64,000 bases of DNA. It comes from Amyloporia xantha (taxonomy: Eukaryota > Basidiomycota > Agaricomycetes > Polyporales > Adustoporiaceae). A model generated the notes under the pieces. The model worked only from the letters and a program-made list of their open reading frames with translations. It made no database searches and was not told where the DNA came from. This document shows positions 33,211-45,211 of the stretch, one piece after another (within the stretch, counting starts at the first letter, position 1; the number at the start of each line of letters is the position of its first letter). The translations under genes were made by a program, and so were the position numbers. The stretch spans positions 86,052 through 150,051 of the forward strand of contig JAYKKR010000054.1 in NCBI GenBank assembly GCA_036971615.1, written 5' to 3'.

Positions 33211-34761
33211 ATGGCAGACAATGAGAAGTCGCAACAGAGGTCGCCTATCGACGACATAGATGCCGTGTTACCCTCGGGGCCTTACCCTACGGACGTCCCA
33301 CTCGATGGAGGCTGGAAGGCGTGGACTTGCGTGTTCGGTGCTTTCTTAGCACTATTCTGCACTTTCGGACAGCTCAATGCGTTCGGGACGTTTCAAGCGT
33401 GGTACGCGGAGCATCAGCTGCAGCACTTGACGCCCTCAACAATCTCCTGGATTGGATCACTGCAGTTATGGGTGTTCTTTTTCTCCGTGAGTAATTCGTC
33501 TTATTTACGCTTTCATGCAACGAACTGGACTTTCTCCTTGGCTGCAATAGGGCGGCTTCGTCGGCCGGCTGTTCGACGAATACGGCCCTCGAAGACTTAT
33601 ATTGTCCGGGACGATGATACTCGTTTTCAGTATCATGATGACGAGCATTTCGACTAGTTACTATCAGTACATTCTGTGCCAAGGAATCCTATTTGGCCTA
33701 GGTGTAGGCCTTATGTAAGTCTAGGCTACATCTTCCACTGCACGACTTTCACGTCCTCTCTTACCAGATTCTATCCATCTGTTGCTGCCGTTTCGACGCA
33801 CTTCAAAAAGTATCGTGCCACCGCAGTGGGTATAGCTATTTCTGGCTCGGGCCTCGGTGAGTGTCATCTTGATTGTCAATCAGCAAGTAACCGAGATAGA
33901 GCGGCAGGTGGCGTTCTGTATCCTATAATGTTTCGCAGTCTCTTCATAGACGTAGGATTTCCCTGGGCTGTCCGAATATCCGGGTTTATCAGTCTTGCTT
34001 TGTGTGCAGTCGCATTGGCGACAGTGACGTCTCCATCATTTGCTGGGAGAACTCCTAGACCATGGTTTGAGCCTCGGACATTCAAAGATGAACGTTTCGT
34101 GCTAGTAGTGATCGCAAGTATCTTTATTTCATTCGGTAAGTCCAACTCGCATAGGCAATTCTGAGTGTTAACACGTACACTAGGCCTTTTTATCCCCAAT
34201 TTCTACATTGTCGATTATGCAACTGCTCATTCTGTTCCCCCCTCCACCGCATTTTATGTCTTGGCGATCTTGAATGCCGGAAGCATACCGGGAAGATTGG
34301 CACCTCCGTTTATATCGGACGCGCTGGGGAGATTCAACCTGATCGTACCTTGCATCTTTCTCTCTGGGCTCTTGACGCTGGTCCTATGGACCACTGCGAG
34401 GAGTCTCGGGTCGATTATTGTATTTTCCGTGCTTTTCGGATTTTTCTCAGGCGGATTCAACGCGCTCATCGTCTCCTGTGTCGCCCAAATCTCGGACGTC
34501 GAGGAGATAGGCACGAGAGTTGGCATGCTCTACACTATCATTTCGTTCCCGTAAGTCGTCAGACTTGCTAGCCTCCGAAATGTCTGAAGTCTGCGGCATA
34601 GCTCCTTGGGAGGCGGACCAGCTGCTGGCGCCTTGTTGAAGAGCAGCGGTAGCTCGTATACCGGGATGATTGTCCTTAGCGGGGTAACAATGGTGATCGG
34701 TTCGCTCTTCATGCTATGGGCAAGACACCGGATTGACCGTAGATGGACATCACGCGTATAA
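33211..34761 (+). CDS. MFS transporter, monocarboxylate-transporter-like (MCT/MCH type)
   Basis: The ATG at 33211 gives an acidic cytosolic N-terminus, then the MCT signature DVPLDGGWKAWTCVFGAFLA and FGTFQAWY. Helix and loop blocks follow: GRLFDEYGPRRLILSGTMIL, YYQYILCQGILFGLGVGL, FYPSVAAVSTHFKKYRATAV and GIAISGSGLG, FPWAVRISGFISLALCAVAL, LFIPNFYIVDYATAH, LNAGSIPGRLAPPFISDALG, SVLFGFFSGGFNALIVSCVA, IGTRVGMLYTIISFP. The tail is MLWARHRIDRRWTSRV. Six short introns interrupt it. About 12 TM helices are expected. The fungal family imports monocarboxylates, riboflavin or unknown substrates; the substrate cannot be read from the sequence. Confidence 0.88.
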
Positions 34762-35511
34762 TGTCTGGTTCTGTACCTTTGATGCTCATTAACGTTGCTA
34801 CATATCATTATTACCTACGACAGGAAGACCTCATGGTGTATGCCTTAACCAATGTACTTTACGGATACAGGTGCTGAAATTGGCGATGACGACGGTGTGG
34901 CAGACCACCGGCGAGTGTTGTGTGGAAAGACCCCTGCCTGCTTTCTCGTCAATTCTATCTGCTCCCACAGAAATGATCTCATACTATGCGACCTTAATCA
35001 TGAGCTGCTCCAGGGAATGGCTAGTCGTGCACGATGCATATCCATCTGCACTTGCATACATGTTAATTGTGCACTAGAGTGATATCCAAATAAGGCAACT
35101 CTGCCCTGGTGCTGCTGCTGCATACAGTGCTCGAGGCGTTGCCATGTTTTGACCGCGACGACGACATTGACGAGACAAGACGACGCACTGTGCTATAAGA
35201 CGACCACATCTACGACAAATCTACTGTGACGAGGATATCGAGAGAGATTGATTCACGCAGTACTCTGTGCGGACACAGCACACCCCCTACAAGGCAACCG
35301 CAGGATACCCATCGAAGTCAGACAGCGGCTTGAACGGCTTCTACAGCCCTTCCTCCTTCAGTTCGCGCCAAGGTATAGTAATATCCTGTGGCTAGTTGAT
35401 GGTACGCAGTACTGAATTCACAGCATTTGCACTGCCCCAGCACTCCGCAGCCACACACTTATACACGGTCCAAAAGGATCCAACTTGGCCTGACGAATTT
35501 GAGCAGAGACA
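34762..35511. other. intergenic, promoter of chitin synthase
   Basis: No gene is recognised. A TGCTATAAGACG motif near 35190 could be a distal promoter element, and the 35400-35510 stretch is a CA-rich leader. Confidence 0.45.
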
Positions 35512-38500
35512 ATGTCGCGTTTTCCAGAAGTAAGTGTCTCCCCACAGCGTCTGTGTGTTTACTCATATGTGGACGCAGGCAGACGAGGCCCAACATGGTC
35601 GATACAATGATGGATATGGACCATATCCGACTTATGGCTACGAAGCTGAGCCACCAGCCAATCCCTACGAAATGCAACCGACACCCGATTTGTACGAGCA
35701 CCAACATCAACCCTTTCAGCCTATCCATGCAGATCCGTTCATGGACTCGCAGGCACCTCCTCATCCCAGCTTATACCACTCTCCACCACCACTGCACGAC
35801 CCATATTCGAGCCCAGGACATACACAAAGCCCGCCCCCAATACACCCTGGATCTCCCCCTTTCCCGACTCACAACACCAATTTGAATCCAGGCTATGGCA
35901 ACGTCCATAGTCTTACGCCGACCCCTGTGTCGCTGTATGATCCAGGCCCGTCGGCGGAATCACTAGGTGAACAAGGCGAAGTGGATGAGGGTCTGGAGGA
36001 TGCAGGAGACTACCCGTTGCTGAGACGCGATCAGAGCTATACGTCGAGCCTGCCCATTCCAGGCGAGTATGAGCCTGTATCCGCAGACGACAGGTCAGAG
36101 AGCAATATCAGGTATGGGCGGATCCCCCAGCGCGTGCCGAGGAGATTGAAGACTATGAAGAAGGTCGAGTGAGTGTCAGGGCACCTTACTAAATATTGTC
36201 CCTGCGCTCACCTACTTGTAGATTATTCCAGGGCAACCTTGTGCTTGATGCAGCCGTACCTACGAAGCTGCTGAGCATGTGCGCGCAACGGAATGAACGC
36301 GAATTCACGCACATGCGGTACTCCGCAGCGACGTGCGACCCGAACGACTTCAAGGATTCTGGCTTCACCCTGCGACAGATACATTATGACCCACCGCGAC
36401 GAACAGAGTTGTTCATCGTGATGACCATGTATAACGAAGACGAAGAGCTCTTCTGTCGCACTATGCATGGTGTGATGAAGAACGTCGCACATCTATGCAA
36501 GCGCGACCGCAGTATGACATGGGGAAAGGATGGCTGGAAGAAAGTCGTTGTGTGCATCGTCTCGGATGGCCGGCAGAAGATCAACTCGAGGACTCTGAGT
36601 GTTATTGCGGCAATGGGGGCTTACCAGGATGGGATCGCGAAGGTTTGCTGCTCTCTATTTGGATTTCTGAGTCAGCTGACGCCGCGCAGAATGTTGTCAA
36701 CGGAAAGCCTGTCACCGCGCACATCTATGAATATACCACCCAGAGTGTGTACTCTGCATTCGCCTGGTCATGGGTTGCTCACGTTGTTATACAGTCTCCG
36801 TGTCCCCTTCGATGAAGATCGAGGGTGCCGAACGCGGAATGGTGCCCGTGCAACTCATCTTCTGCCTGAAAGAGAAGAACCAGAAGAAGATCAATTCCCA
36901 TCGATGGTTCTTCAACGCTTTCGGGCCGATTCTCCAGCCCAATGTCTGCGTGCTCCTTGATGTGGGAACTATGCCGGGTCCTACCTCTATCTATCACTTG
37001 TGGAAGTCGTTCGATATCAACTCCAATGTAGGGGGTGCATGTGGCGAAATTGTTGCCCTGAAAGGGAAATATGGCCTGAATTTGCTTAACCCTCTCGGTG
37101 AATATCCCTTTCTTCATGTCTGAATGGACAATTTTGACGTCTGTCTCGGTATTCAGTCGCTGCGCAGAACTTCGAGTACAAGATGTCCAACATTCTTGAT
37201 AAACCGCTGTGAGTAACACGACCAGCAGTGATAATGCAGAGAACTAACGGTGCCATGTAGTGAATCTATCTTTGGTTACATCACTGTGCTTCCCGGTGCT
37301 TTCAGTGCGTATCGCTATATCGCCTTGCAGAACGACGCGACGGGACAAGGCCCGCTGCAGAAATACTTCCTTGGAGAGAAGATGGTATATAGACAATCAC
37401 TCACGAAGTTTCACCTCTGATCTTTACTTCATGGCAGCACGGTGCCGGTGCCGACATCTTCACAGCAAACATGTACCTAGCCGAAGATCGGGTAAGTCTA
37501 TATCTGAGACGGTAATCTGTCACCTGAGATGCATTCCCGGATTGTTCGATCTCAGATTCTCTGCTGGGAGTTAGTCTCGAAACGAGGGGCTTCATGGATC
37601 TTGCATTACGTGAAATCTGCGTATGCAGTAACGGATGTGCCAGACCAGGTTTGTGCTCTGAGCAGTTTAGTCGATCAGATCCGGAGACTAACCCGGAGTT
37701 GCTCTTCTGTTAGGTTCCGGAATTGATATCCCAACGTCGGCGATGGTTGAATGGTTCTTTCTTCGCCGGCATTCACGGGACGGTGAAGTTTCATTACATT
37801 TATCGGTCGTCGCACACATTCCTGCGCAAGTTTTGGATCCACATTGAGTTCATATACCAGACGTTTAACCTGCTTTTCTCGTGGTTCGGTCTCGTGAGTC
37901 GGAACCTTTTATTTCACAGTACATACATACCTCACACGGCTGCGATCTATCTAGGGCAACTTCTACATCTTCTTCATCATACTCAGCCAATCATTAGAGG
38001 ATCCGTCCTTCCATCTTGGGAAGGCAATCACATACTTCAATATCGGTCTGAATTTCTTCTATCTCGGTCTCTTGATCATGTGTTTCCTTCTCTCTCTCGG
38101 GAACAGACCACAGGGCGCGAAGTGGGGATACACGTTGGCTATGGTTGGCTTCGCTCTGATCACGGTCTACATGACGGTAAGTTATCCGGCTTCTCCCTCC
38201 CTCCGGCAGTAGTAATGTGCTCTAACATGACTTTTGCGATAGGTTGCAGCATTCTTCCTCGCCTTTAAAGGCATCGAGAATGTGGTGAAATCCAAGGGCC
38301 CTCTTACAGTCTCGGATCTATTCGGCAATGCGATATTCCGAGATATTGTCATATCGGTTCTGTCAACATACGGGCTCTATGTCCTTGCATCCCTAGTACA
38401 TGTACGTGACTTTGGGAAAAACTCATCTTCGACTCTAATTTCCACCATCCGCAGTTTGAACCCTGGCACATGGTCACGTCCTTCCTCCAATATCTGCTAA

Positions 38501-39383
38501 TGGCCCCGTCATATATTGCTGTGCTTAACGTCTATGCTGTACGTCGGTCATGAGGTTGTTAACATTTGTTCCGGTCCTGATATTCTTATCTGCAGTTTGC
38601 AAATGTCCAGTCCGTATTCTTCTCATCATCCTGCGTTTAGAATAACCTGGTCTCATGCCATATGCTCCGCTCAGCGATGTGTCATGGGGTACGAAAGGTG
38701 ATAACAAGGTTTCTACCGATTTGGGTGTTGTCCAAACCGGCAAGAACAAGAACGAGGTCGAAGTAGCGGTGCCGACTGCTGAGACCGACATCAATGCGGC
38801 ATATGAAGATGCGATTCACGTGTTATCGACTAAGCCGCCGAAAGAGGCACCCAAACATGACCCCCAAACAGAGCAAGAGGATTACTACAGGAGCTTCAGA
38901 ACAAAGTGCGTCCTTCAATTTGATTGATCGGGATGTTACTGAAACAGATTTCACGCAGTGTGCGTCATTGCGACAGATTTATGAGATAAGAAATATTGAC
39001 AGTTGACTTTCCTTATAGGTTCTACTCGCATGGACCCTATCAAATGTGAGAGTCACCGTGCTTCATGTCTGGCCTCGAGCGCTGAACCCATTATTTTAGG
39101 GCCTTCTTGCTGGAATTATCATGTAGGCTCTCTCTTCGACCGAACAAACTGACAACTGATGTAAAATTTACAGCACTGCTACCGGTAATGCCTCCGACAA
39201 GGGGGCGGATGCCACTGTTGATGGTTATATGGCTTTCATTCTGTTTTCTGTAGCCGGATTGGCTTGTAAGTAACGTGCTACTCGCAGCATGACTTGGCTA
39301 ACTTGGTACCTCTTCATTATCCAGTTGTTCGCTTCATTGGATCAACGCTGTACATGCTTGTCCGTTTGTTCGCTAGAGAATAG
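35512..39383 (+). CDS. chitin synthase (division 1, class I-III type)
   Basis: This plasma-membrane enzyme polymerises UDP-GlcNAc into cell-wall chitin. The ATG at 35512 (MSRFPE) is followed by a Pro/His/Tyr-rich N-terminal tail (about 200 residues). The catalytic domain starts [20 protein letters not shown] and continues with [55 protein letters not shown], and NVGGACGEI. Then come the motifs LAEDR (about 37480) and [20 protein letters not shown] (about 37720). Multiple C-terminal helices follow ([53 protein letters not shown]), then [10 protein letters not shown] and [20 protein letters not shown]. At least a dozen introns; a few joins (36650, 38600) are approximate. No frame damage was noticed. 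Confidence 0.92.
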
Positions 39384-39707
39384 TTTTGTGCTAGGTGGCG
39401 TTTATCTAGGTGACTGCTTGCTCTTGGACTATTGCTTTGACTCGTTGCAAATTCCCTATATATTGATTGCTACATCAAATTGCTACTCATAACCTGTATC
39501 AGGACTAGCCATTATAGTAAGATACGCTTTCCAAAGCGAATATGAATGTCATCAAGGCATTGTGCGAGAAATGAGAATGGAATGTGGGAGATGAAATAAC
39601 CTATGTCCTAATATCATGCAAGTCATACATTCATAAGTTCCAATTGTCCGGGTAATCTTCCTGAGCATTCGACGATGATTATGTCGTTCGCTTGACCTGA
39701 GCGAAGT
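39384..39707. other. intergenic between convergent genes
   Basis: No gene; AT-rich 3' flanking sequence of chitin synthase and of the minus-strand gene. Confidence 0.5.
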
Positions 39708-40273
39708 TTAATGTGGTGCATCCCGAATGGACGCGGCTGACAGCCTCACCCTGTGCTTTCTTGGCATCGTCAGTGGGGGCTCATCTTCCTCACTTGGCGG
39801 GTATAGCACGTTCTGTGTGAACGGAGAGTTGGCCTGGAGACGCCGTTCGTAATCCGTGCCGGGGGTATTAGACCTTGCGGGAATACTAACCCGAGGTGCA
39901 GGACTCGCCTCTTGTCTTTGTTTTGTCCTCTGAAGGGCCGTGTTCAACTAAGGGGGAAGACGCCACAGTCAGCCACAAAGGGAGAAAAGGCGGTGCTGAT
40001 GGCTACGGTGCACACCTTGGCTTCACTGGCGCCCTTGGTTCGACCCCATGTCCCGTAGTGAACCATGTCCTTTGTCACCGTGGTCATTGTCGGGAATGAC
40101 GACAGCGAGTGGGCAAGGCTGGGGAGCGATGCGATTGAAGGCGTCGGAGGCGTCGGAGGACGGGACTGACACGACGTCGGCTGCATGCTCATGGAGGACC
40201 GGGACAAGGATGAAAGGGAAGAAGGGGAAGAGGACGAGGAAGAGGCGAAGGAACAGAGGGACGGAGCAGCCAT
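39708..40273 (-). CDS. hypothetical Ser/Pro-rich protein (2 exons)
   Basis: The start at 40273 gives MAAPSLCSFASSSSSSPSSL, a long Ser-rich stretch, then PPTPPTPSIASLPSLAHSLS and a conserved-looking TVTKDMVHYGTWGRTKGASE. An intron (GTGTGCACC...CCCCCTTAG) leads to LNTALQRTKQRQEASPAPRV and a basic tail, stop at 39708. The join keeps the frame. About 165 residues, no TM helix, family not recognised. It is convergent with chitin synthase. Confidence 0.55.
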
Positions 40274-40973
40274 TTAGTACTGGGGGTGCTTTGACAGTGG
40301 ACAATGGCTTGGACCAGGGGCCACGATCTATATGAAAGCGCCACAGCCTGCACTTACGCTTTCCGTGACGGGGAGATGCGTACGGAAAAGCGTATGTCTC
40401 AACCACGCGCCCAAAGCGGCCATGGAGGTGGCTGCCAGATAAGGCGAATTTGAACCTGCACGGAGGATGCCGATGGCTGGGTCACCGGTTGCTTGAACAA
40501 TCGCACTGCGGACGGAAGCAGATCCGAGATGAGATATGCTTGGGCGCGGTCCGTGGCGATGTTTACTCGGTCCAGAACTGACTCACTGATGGATGGTCCT
40601 CGGAAGCGCTGCCACAGCCCAGCTCCGGTATCGCAACACAGGCGATCCCTATCCCTCCTCCTCAAGTCTGCTCCTGAGGTGAGAAGTCTAGGCTCTATTC
40701 TTATTCGCGAGTCAGACAGGCTGTATCGCTCCCGGAGGCATGCAATTCCAGCGGCTACACAGTACATACCTAGTGAGAAATGAGGCCAAAGCGCCAGATA
40801 TCCAGATGGTCAGCACAGCTCAGACACGCGGACATGATCCCACATACATGAATCACCTAACCACTATCACTGCAGTCAAGAGAGTCATCTCCGCACTAGA
40901 CTAGAATCGGCCCTCATGCTCCGTTTTCTCCCCATCGCACTACTCTAAACTTACAACGGTACCAAACGCCGCC
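40274..40973. other. intergenic, no gene seen
   Basis: A 122-codon minus-strand frame (40399-40767) is open but has no supported start or domain. The stretch probably holds the 5' region of the 39708-40273 gene. Confidence 0.45.
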
Positions 40974-42093
40974 TCATGCATGCCTCCATATATTTTCATG
41001 AAGGGGGGAACGACCAGTCAGCTGCCCGTTCATCCATTCCTCGTCGTGACAGATCCATACTATGTGATGTTGGCCGATCCAGAAGCCGACACATTGCAAC
41101 GAAGGACAGAACGTTCGCAGCTCGATCGCAAGCATCCGTTGGTAGACATCCATAGGCTGTGGGACCCACGCCGTGACATCCAAATCTATTGTTTGGAGAG
41201 CTCGCAGAGGTACCAGGCAGCGGTATATATCATGGCGCTGGCAATGTATTTCATTACTCATAGTATCCAGCACTGAGAGATGAGTCGCTTACATCGTGTA
41301 TCGGGTACGTTAAGGTACCGAGATACCGAAGCCCAGGGGCAAATATAGATGTGGAGACAAGTTGCAGGGTTTCCAACAACATATCTTCCGGGATGAACAA
41401 GACACTGAGGCTGCGTAGGTCCCGTTTGATCTTACCGAGGTCTGTAATAGCATTACACAGGATCGGCGCCGCAACCTCGTCCAGGAGGATCTGGACATGG
41501 GTGAGTGGACTCGCAAGAAGTTCAAGAAGAACCAGAAGAGGTCCATTGAACTGCTCCAGCGCTTGTAACTTGTTCGATGCGACACCACGTAGGGGCCCGT
41601 CTTCAATCGAATCCTCCACATACAGAGTGCGAAGGCGATTCTGCTTTTCCAGGAACCTGACCATATGGGCGTTCCAGGTAAGAGTAAGGTTCGCCTCGCG
41701 CAGCTGGAACGTGATCTCGGGCGAGTCCAATATCCACGAGTTACGTATCGTCGGGTCTACGATGTACAGGTAGTCCAGATTGATCATGGTGGTTAGAGCC
41801 GCCTGGACGCCCTGCCAGAACCGATGGGGGATAATAATATTACGCATGCCACCACGGCGGCCCTCTTGATAGAACCAGAATCGCCGTACATATGGGCCGC
41901 GACAGCCGTCGTGCGCGACAAGAGCCTGACAAACTTGGTATGCAGTTGTCACGTCGCGGAGGACGATATGCTCGTATATCTTGCTTTCCGCCGCGCGTTG
42001 CAGCGCTTTCGAAGCGCGAGACAGCGTAAGGAGGTCTAGCGGCGTCGCGTGGCGAACGATATGGGTGCACACCTCCGGTGGGAGGACCATCAT
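40974..42093 (-). CDS. F-box-like protein
   Basis: The start at 42093 (MMVLPPEVCTHIVRHATPLD) places the F-box at the very N-terminus: LPPEVCTHIV, DLLTLSRASKALQRAAESKI, YEHIVLRD, as usual in Agaricomycete F-box/LRR-type proteins. An upstream in-frame ATG at 42198 is less likely. Leucine-rich segments follow (LDYLYIVDP, LRTLYVEDS, LLVLLELLASPLTHVQILLD, LRSLSVLFIP). An intron of about 63 nt (GTAAGCGAC...TTGCCAG, about 41290-41230) joins YPIHD to RHDIYRCLVPLRALQTIDLD. The stop is at 40974. Such proteins recruit substrates to SCF ubiquitin ligases; the target is unknown. Agaricomycetes carry large families of them. Confidence 0.8.
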
Positions 42094-42510
42094 ATTTGCC
42101 CTTAAAACTGGCGGTTGGTCAGATTGGCGGAATAATTGGCTTGTGCCACTGCACGTACAAAGTAGGTGAACAAAGCGCGATTCGCCTCGACTTGTCAAAG
42201 AAAGGAGGTGGCCCAGCTTTTGTACGTGATAAAATTATGCAAGGATCCGGAGAGGGGGTGGAAGTCGTGGTGGTGGAGATGAGCAAAGGGGAAACTGGCC
42301 CAAATGAAAGCAGTCTTTGTATTCGGGCCATACTGTGGCGGCAGGCCGTAACGCGACGGTGACATGTGACATGTGACATGATTCCCTCATGGACAATTGT
42401 CACAAATCCCTGCGTGACGAAGCCGAGCGCCGCTGCAAAGGTTCCGCTGAACTTGAGGCTCTTTATCACCATCTGCTACCATCTGACGTTTTACTGTGAC
42501 GCGTCTCAAC
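42094..42510. other. divergent intergenic region F-box/EB1
   Basis: It holds the promoters of two divergent genes and a short 7-bp tandem repeat (42359-42379). No gene is seen. Confidence 0.45.
42359..42379 (+). repeat. 7-bp tandem repeat (GTGACAT)x3
   Basis: Three perfect copies of GTGACAT in the shared promoter region, about 130-150 bp upstream of the EB1 start. GTGACAT units could be a transcription-factor site, but this is not shown. Confidence 0.6.
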
Positions 42511-43572
42511 ATGGGAGAATCGCGAACAGAGCTGCTCGCCTGGCTGAACGACCTTCTGCAGATCAACTACACGAAGATTGAACAATGCGGGACTGGGGGC
42601 GCGTATTGTCAGATCATGGACTCGGTTTACGGTCAGTCTCGTGCGGTCAGGTATGATCGAGCTACAGAGTCATGACCGCGCCAGTTTGCTGTCCCGGTAA
42701 CAGGCGATGTGCCAATGACACGAGTGAAGATGAACGCGAAACACGAATACGAGTTCATTGCCAACTACAAAATCCTCCAAAATGTCTTCAGAGCGCACAA
42801 GGTCGAAAAGGTGAGTAACCGCTCACTGTATGAATTCAGACGCGATGCTCACGCGATCTCGCAGCCAATCCCCGTTGAGAAACTCGTGAAGTGCAAGATG
42901 CAGTACGTCTGACGTGTATTCAAGTGCACGCGTTCACTGACGGTTACTATCCGGCCTCGCCACACCTGGCGCGTTAAGGGACAACTTAGAGTTCCTACAA
43001 TGGTGTAAACGTTTCTGGGACACGAACTACGGAGGGCAGGGCTATGACCCCGTCGGGCGTCGACGGGGCGCGCCCACTGACACGCCAGCAACGATTGCAC
43101 CGCTCGCACCGTCATCCTCGCGTGGCAGTTCGGGTACTCTGAGCACAGGTGCGGCACGAGCAGGTGGACGGACACCCATCGGCGGCCATCGAGCCGGGTC
43201 AACGCAGCCGAACGAAATGGTCCAGAATCTCCAGGCGCAACTACGGGAAATGTCGACGCATCTGGAGGGCCTGGAAAAGGAGCGCGACTTCTACTTCTCC
43301 AAGGTCCGTTCATGCACCCATTTGTATTGATTGTGTATCACGTGTTCGTCGAACAGCTACGCGACATAGAAATTCTCGTCCAGCAACAGATGGAAGTGTT
43401 GGAGTCAGAAGGCAAGGATGATCCGCTGCTGCGTGACATTCAGAAGATCCTGTACTCGACCGAGGTCAGCGTTATTTTGGTACCGCGTTTATTCTCGCAT
43501 TGCTGATGCTTGGGGCAGGAGGGCTTCGAGGTGCCAGACCCGGCCACTGTTGACGAGGAGGAGACGTTCTAA
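42511..43572 (+). CDS. BIM1: microtubule plus-end-tracking protein EB1 (Mal3/Bim1)
   Basis: EB1 proteins bind growing microtubule ends and recruit other tip proteins. The ATG at 42511 starts a CH domain: MGESRTELLAWLNDLLQINY, TKIEQCGTGGAYCQIMDSVY, VPMTRVKMNAKHEYEFIANY, KILQNVFRAHKV, then DNLEFLQWCKRFWDTNYGGQ. A Ser/Thr/Pro/Arg linker follows (about 43050-43200). The coiled coil and EB1 motif are MVQNLQAQLREMSTHLEGLE, KERDFYFSKLRDIEILVQQQ. The C-terminus EGFEVPDPATVDEEETF ends in the acidic, aromatic-terminated tail (EETF) typical of EB1, a CAP-Gly-binding signal. Six exons or so; all checked joins are in frame. Confidence 0.93.
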
Positions 43573-44015
43573 GCTATCGCGAGATACTAGCCTGATGCTA
43601 GCACTTCAGAATCCAATTCGCGTACAATCATCCCTAATTGTGGTGTCTCTAGTTCTACTGTTTTCGATATGATACTGCCTCACGGAATTCGATGTATCTT
43701 CGTATAAATAAATCCCGCTTACTGCTATTAGTTGAAAACGAGGCGCAGGTAGTGGGTAAGTATCAGGGGTAATTGTATCCAAATTGTACCGGTGTGAAAG
43801 CAGCGCTGAAGTGTATAGGTCTAGATGATCCTCTTGTTGCCATCTAGAATTGGTTTGATACGCCCAGACGTATTCGACTTTATGTTTGACAGAACACTGG
43901 TATCGCCACTTGCGAGAGCTGTCAACTGCCTCACTTGATTGCTGAACTGCACTAGGCTTGACGTTGGTCTGACCGACCTGTAGCCGCCATAGCCTCTGGC
44001 CAGTCTCGGAAAGCT
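43573..44015. other. intergenic, no gene seen
   Basis: The 3' flank of EB1 and 5' flank of the next gene; no reading frame or motif of note. Confidence 0.45.
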
Positions 44016-45211
44016 ATGTCAGACATCTCGCTGAACACATACGCCGTCTACGACGATCAAAGCCCCAGCGTGCATTTCTCTGGGCCTTGGATTCACTATA
44101 CCTTGTCAGGTAACGAGCAGGTATGGAACTCGACTCTGAGTTCGGCGCCCAGCAGTGGTTGCTCCTTCTCCTTCAATTTCAGTGGTATGAGCGGCAACCT
44201 CTTACCATTCGCTTGCGCTAACGATTTATTGTCATTGCTGTCTCAGCTACAGTCCTCGGTATCTTCGGGACCATTCTTCCCGCGAACGGAGCGCAGCGCC
44301 CTGTCTCGTCGTATTCCATTGATGGAGCATCATCGTCGACATTCACACCCCCAGATAATGTCACCGAGCGGCTCGACAACCAGCTCTTCTTTGTCTCCGA
44401 TGCGCTCGCGACAGGCGTGCACACGCTGTCTGTCACGGTAACCGAGGCCAACTGGAACGACCCGTTCCTCCTAGACTACATTCTGGTCGCGACCGCCTCA
44501 GACACAAGCACGGCGGACTCGTCCGCAGCGACGTATATGACAACGACTATCCAGGGTCTGCCTACGACCACTCCGCAGACATTGATCGAGTCATCCTCTG
44601 GGCCGCCAGTAGGAGCAATTGTGGGCGGTGTCGTGGGTGGGGTGGCAGTGCTGGTAGCTGTGGCGCTGGCGGTGTTCTTCCTGTGGTACAGGCGGAGGCG
44701 GGCGGTCGGAGCTTACTATTATCACCCTGCGGACGATCTGGATCATGGTACGTCCTTATCTGCAGCTGCAGAGTCGACCACATAATTGATTCGTCTTGGT
44801 TCGCGTTTCACGGCCCCATCTATAGACATGAAGCCTTTCATCACTGTTACACCATTTATGGCACCATCAACCCCTTCATACAACCCATCTGTGCGCGACT
44901 CTCTAGTTTCGATGGACCATAGTTCCGTTCCTCTGGGTTCCGCTACCGAGTCATATCGTCGGTCGATGCCAGCAAACAGTGAATTTGGTGCTAGCAGCAG
45001 CTATCCGCCTGTCACCGCCACGGAAACGGCTGCCAACCGTCCTCGTAGCAAGGCCGAGGTCGCCGGCATCCTCTCTGTTCCTCCGCCGACCACGTATCAT
45101 ACCGACGCCGGAATACGGTTTGGCCTGTCAAATTCTGACGAGCCGTCGTCGTCAACTAGTCATGAACAAGACATGCTTATCGAAGCTCCTCCTTTGTACA
45201 CAGAGAGCTGA
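44016..45211 (+). CDS. single-pass membrane protein with extracellular domain
   Basis: The ATG at 44016 opens a domain (VYDDQSPSVHFSGPWIHYTL, NSTLSSAPSSGCSFSFNFS) of the type found in many Agaricomycete surface proteins. An intron (about 44193-44249) leads to ATVLGIFGTILPANGAQ and DGASSSTFTPPDNVTERLDN, then a beta-rich part (TGVHTLSVTVTEANWNDPFL, LDYILV). One TM helix follows a Ser/Thr-rich stalk: VGAIVGGVVGGVAVLVAVAL, AVFFLWYRRRR (about 44600-44700). A second intron (44749-44826) precedes a Ser/Pro-rich cytosolic tail that ends EAPPLYTES. N-glycosylation sequons lie in the outer part. A role as sensor or surface protein is inference. Confidence 0.72.
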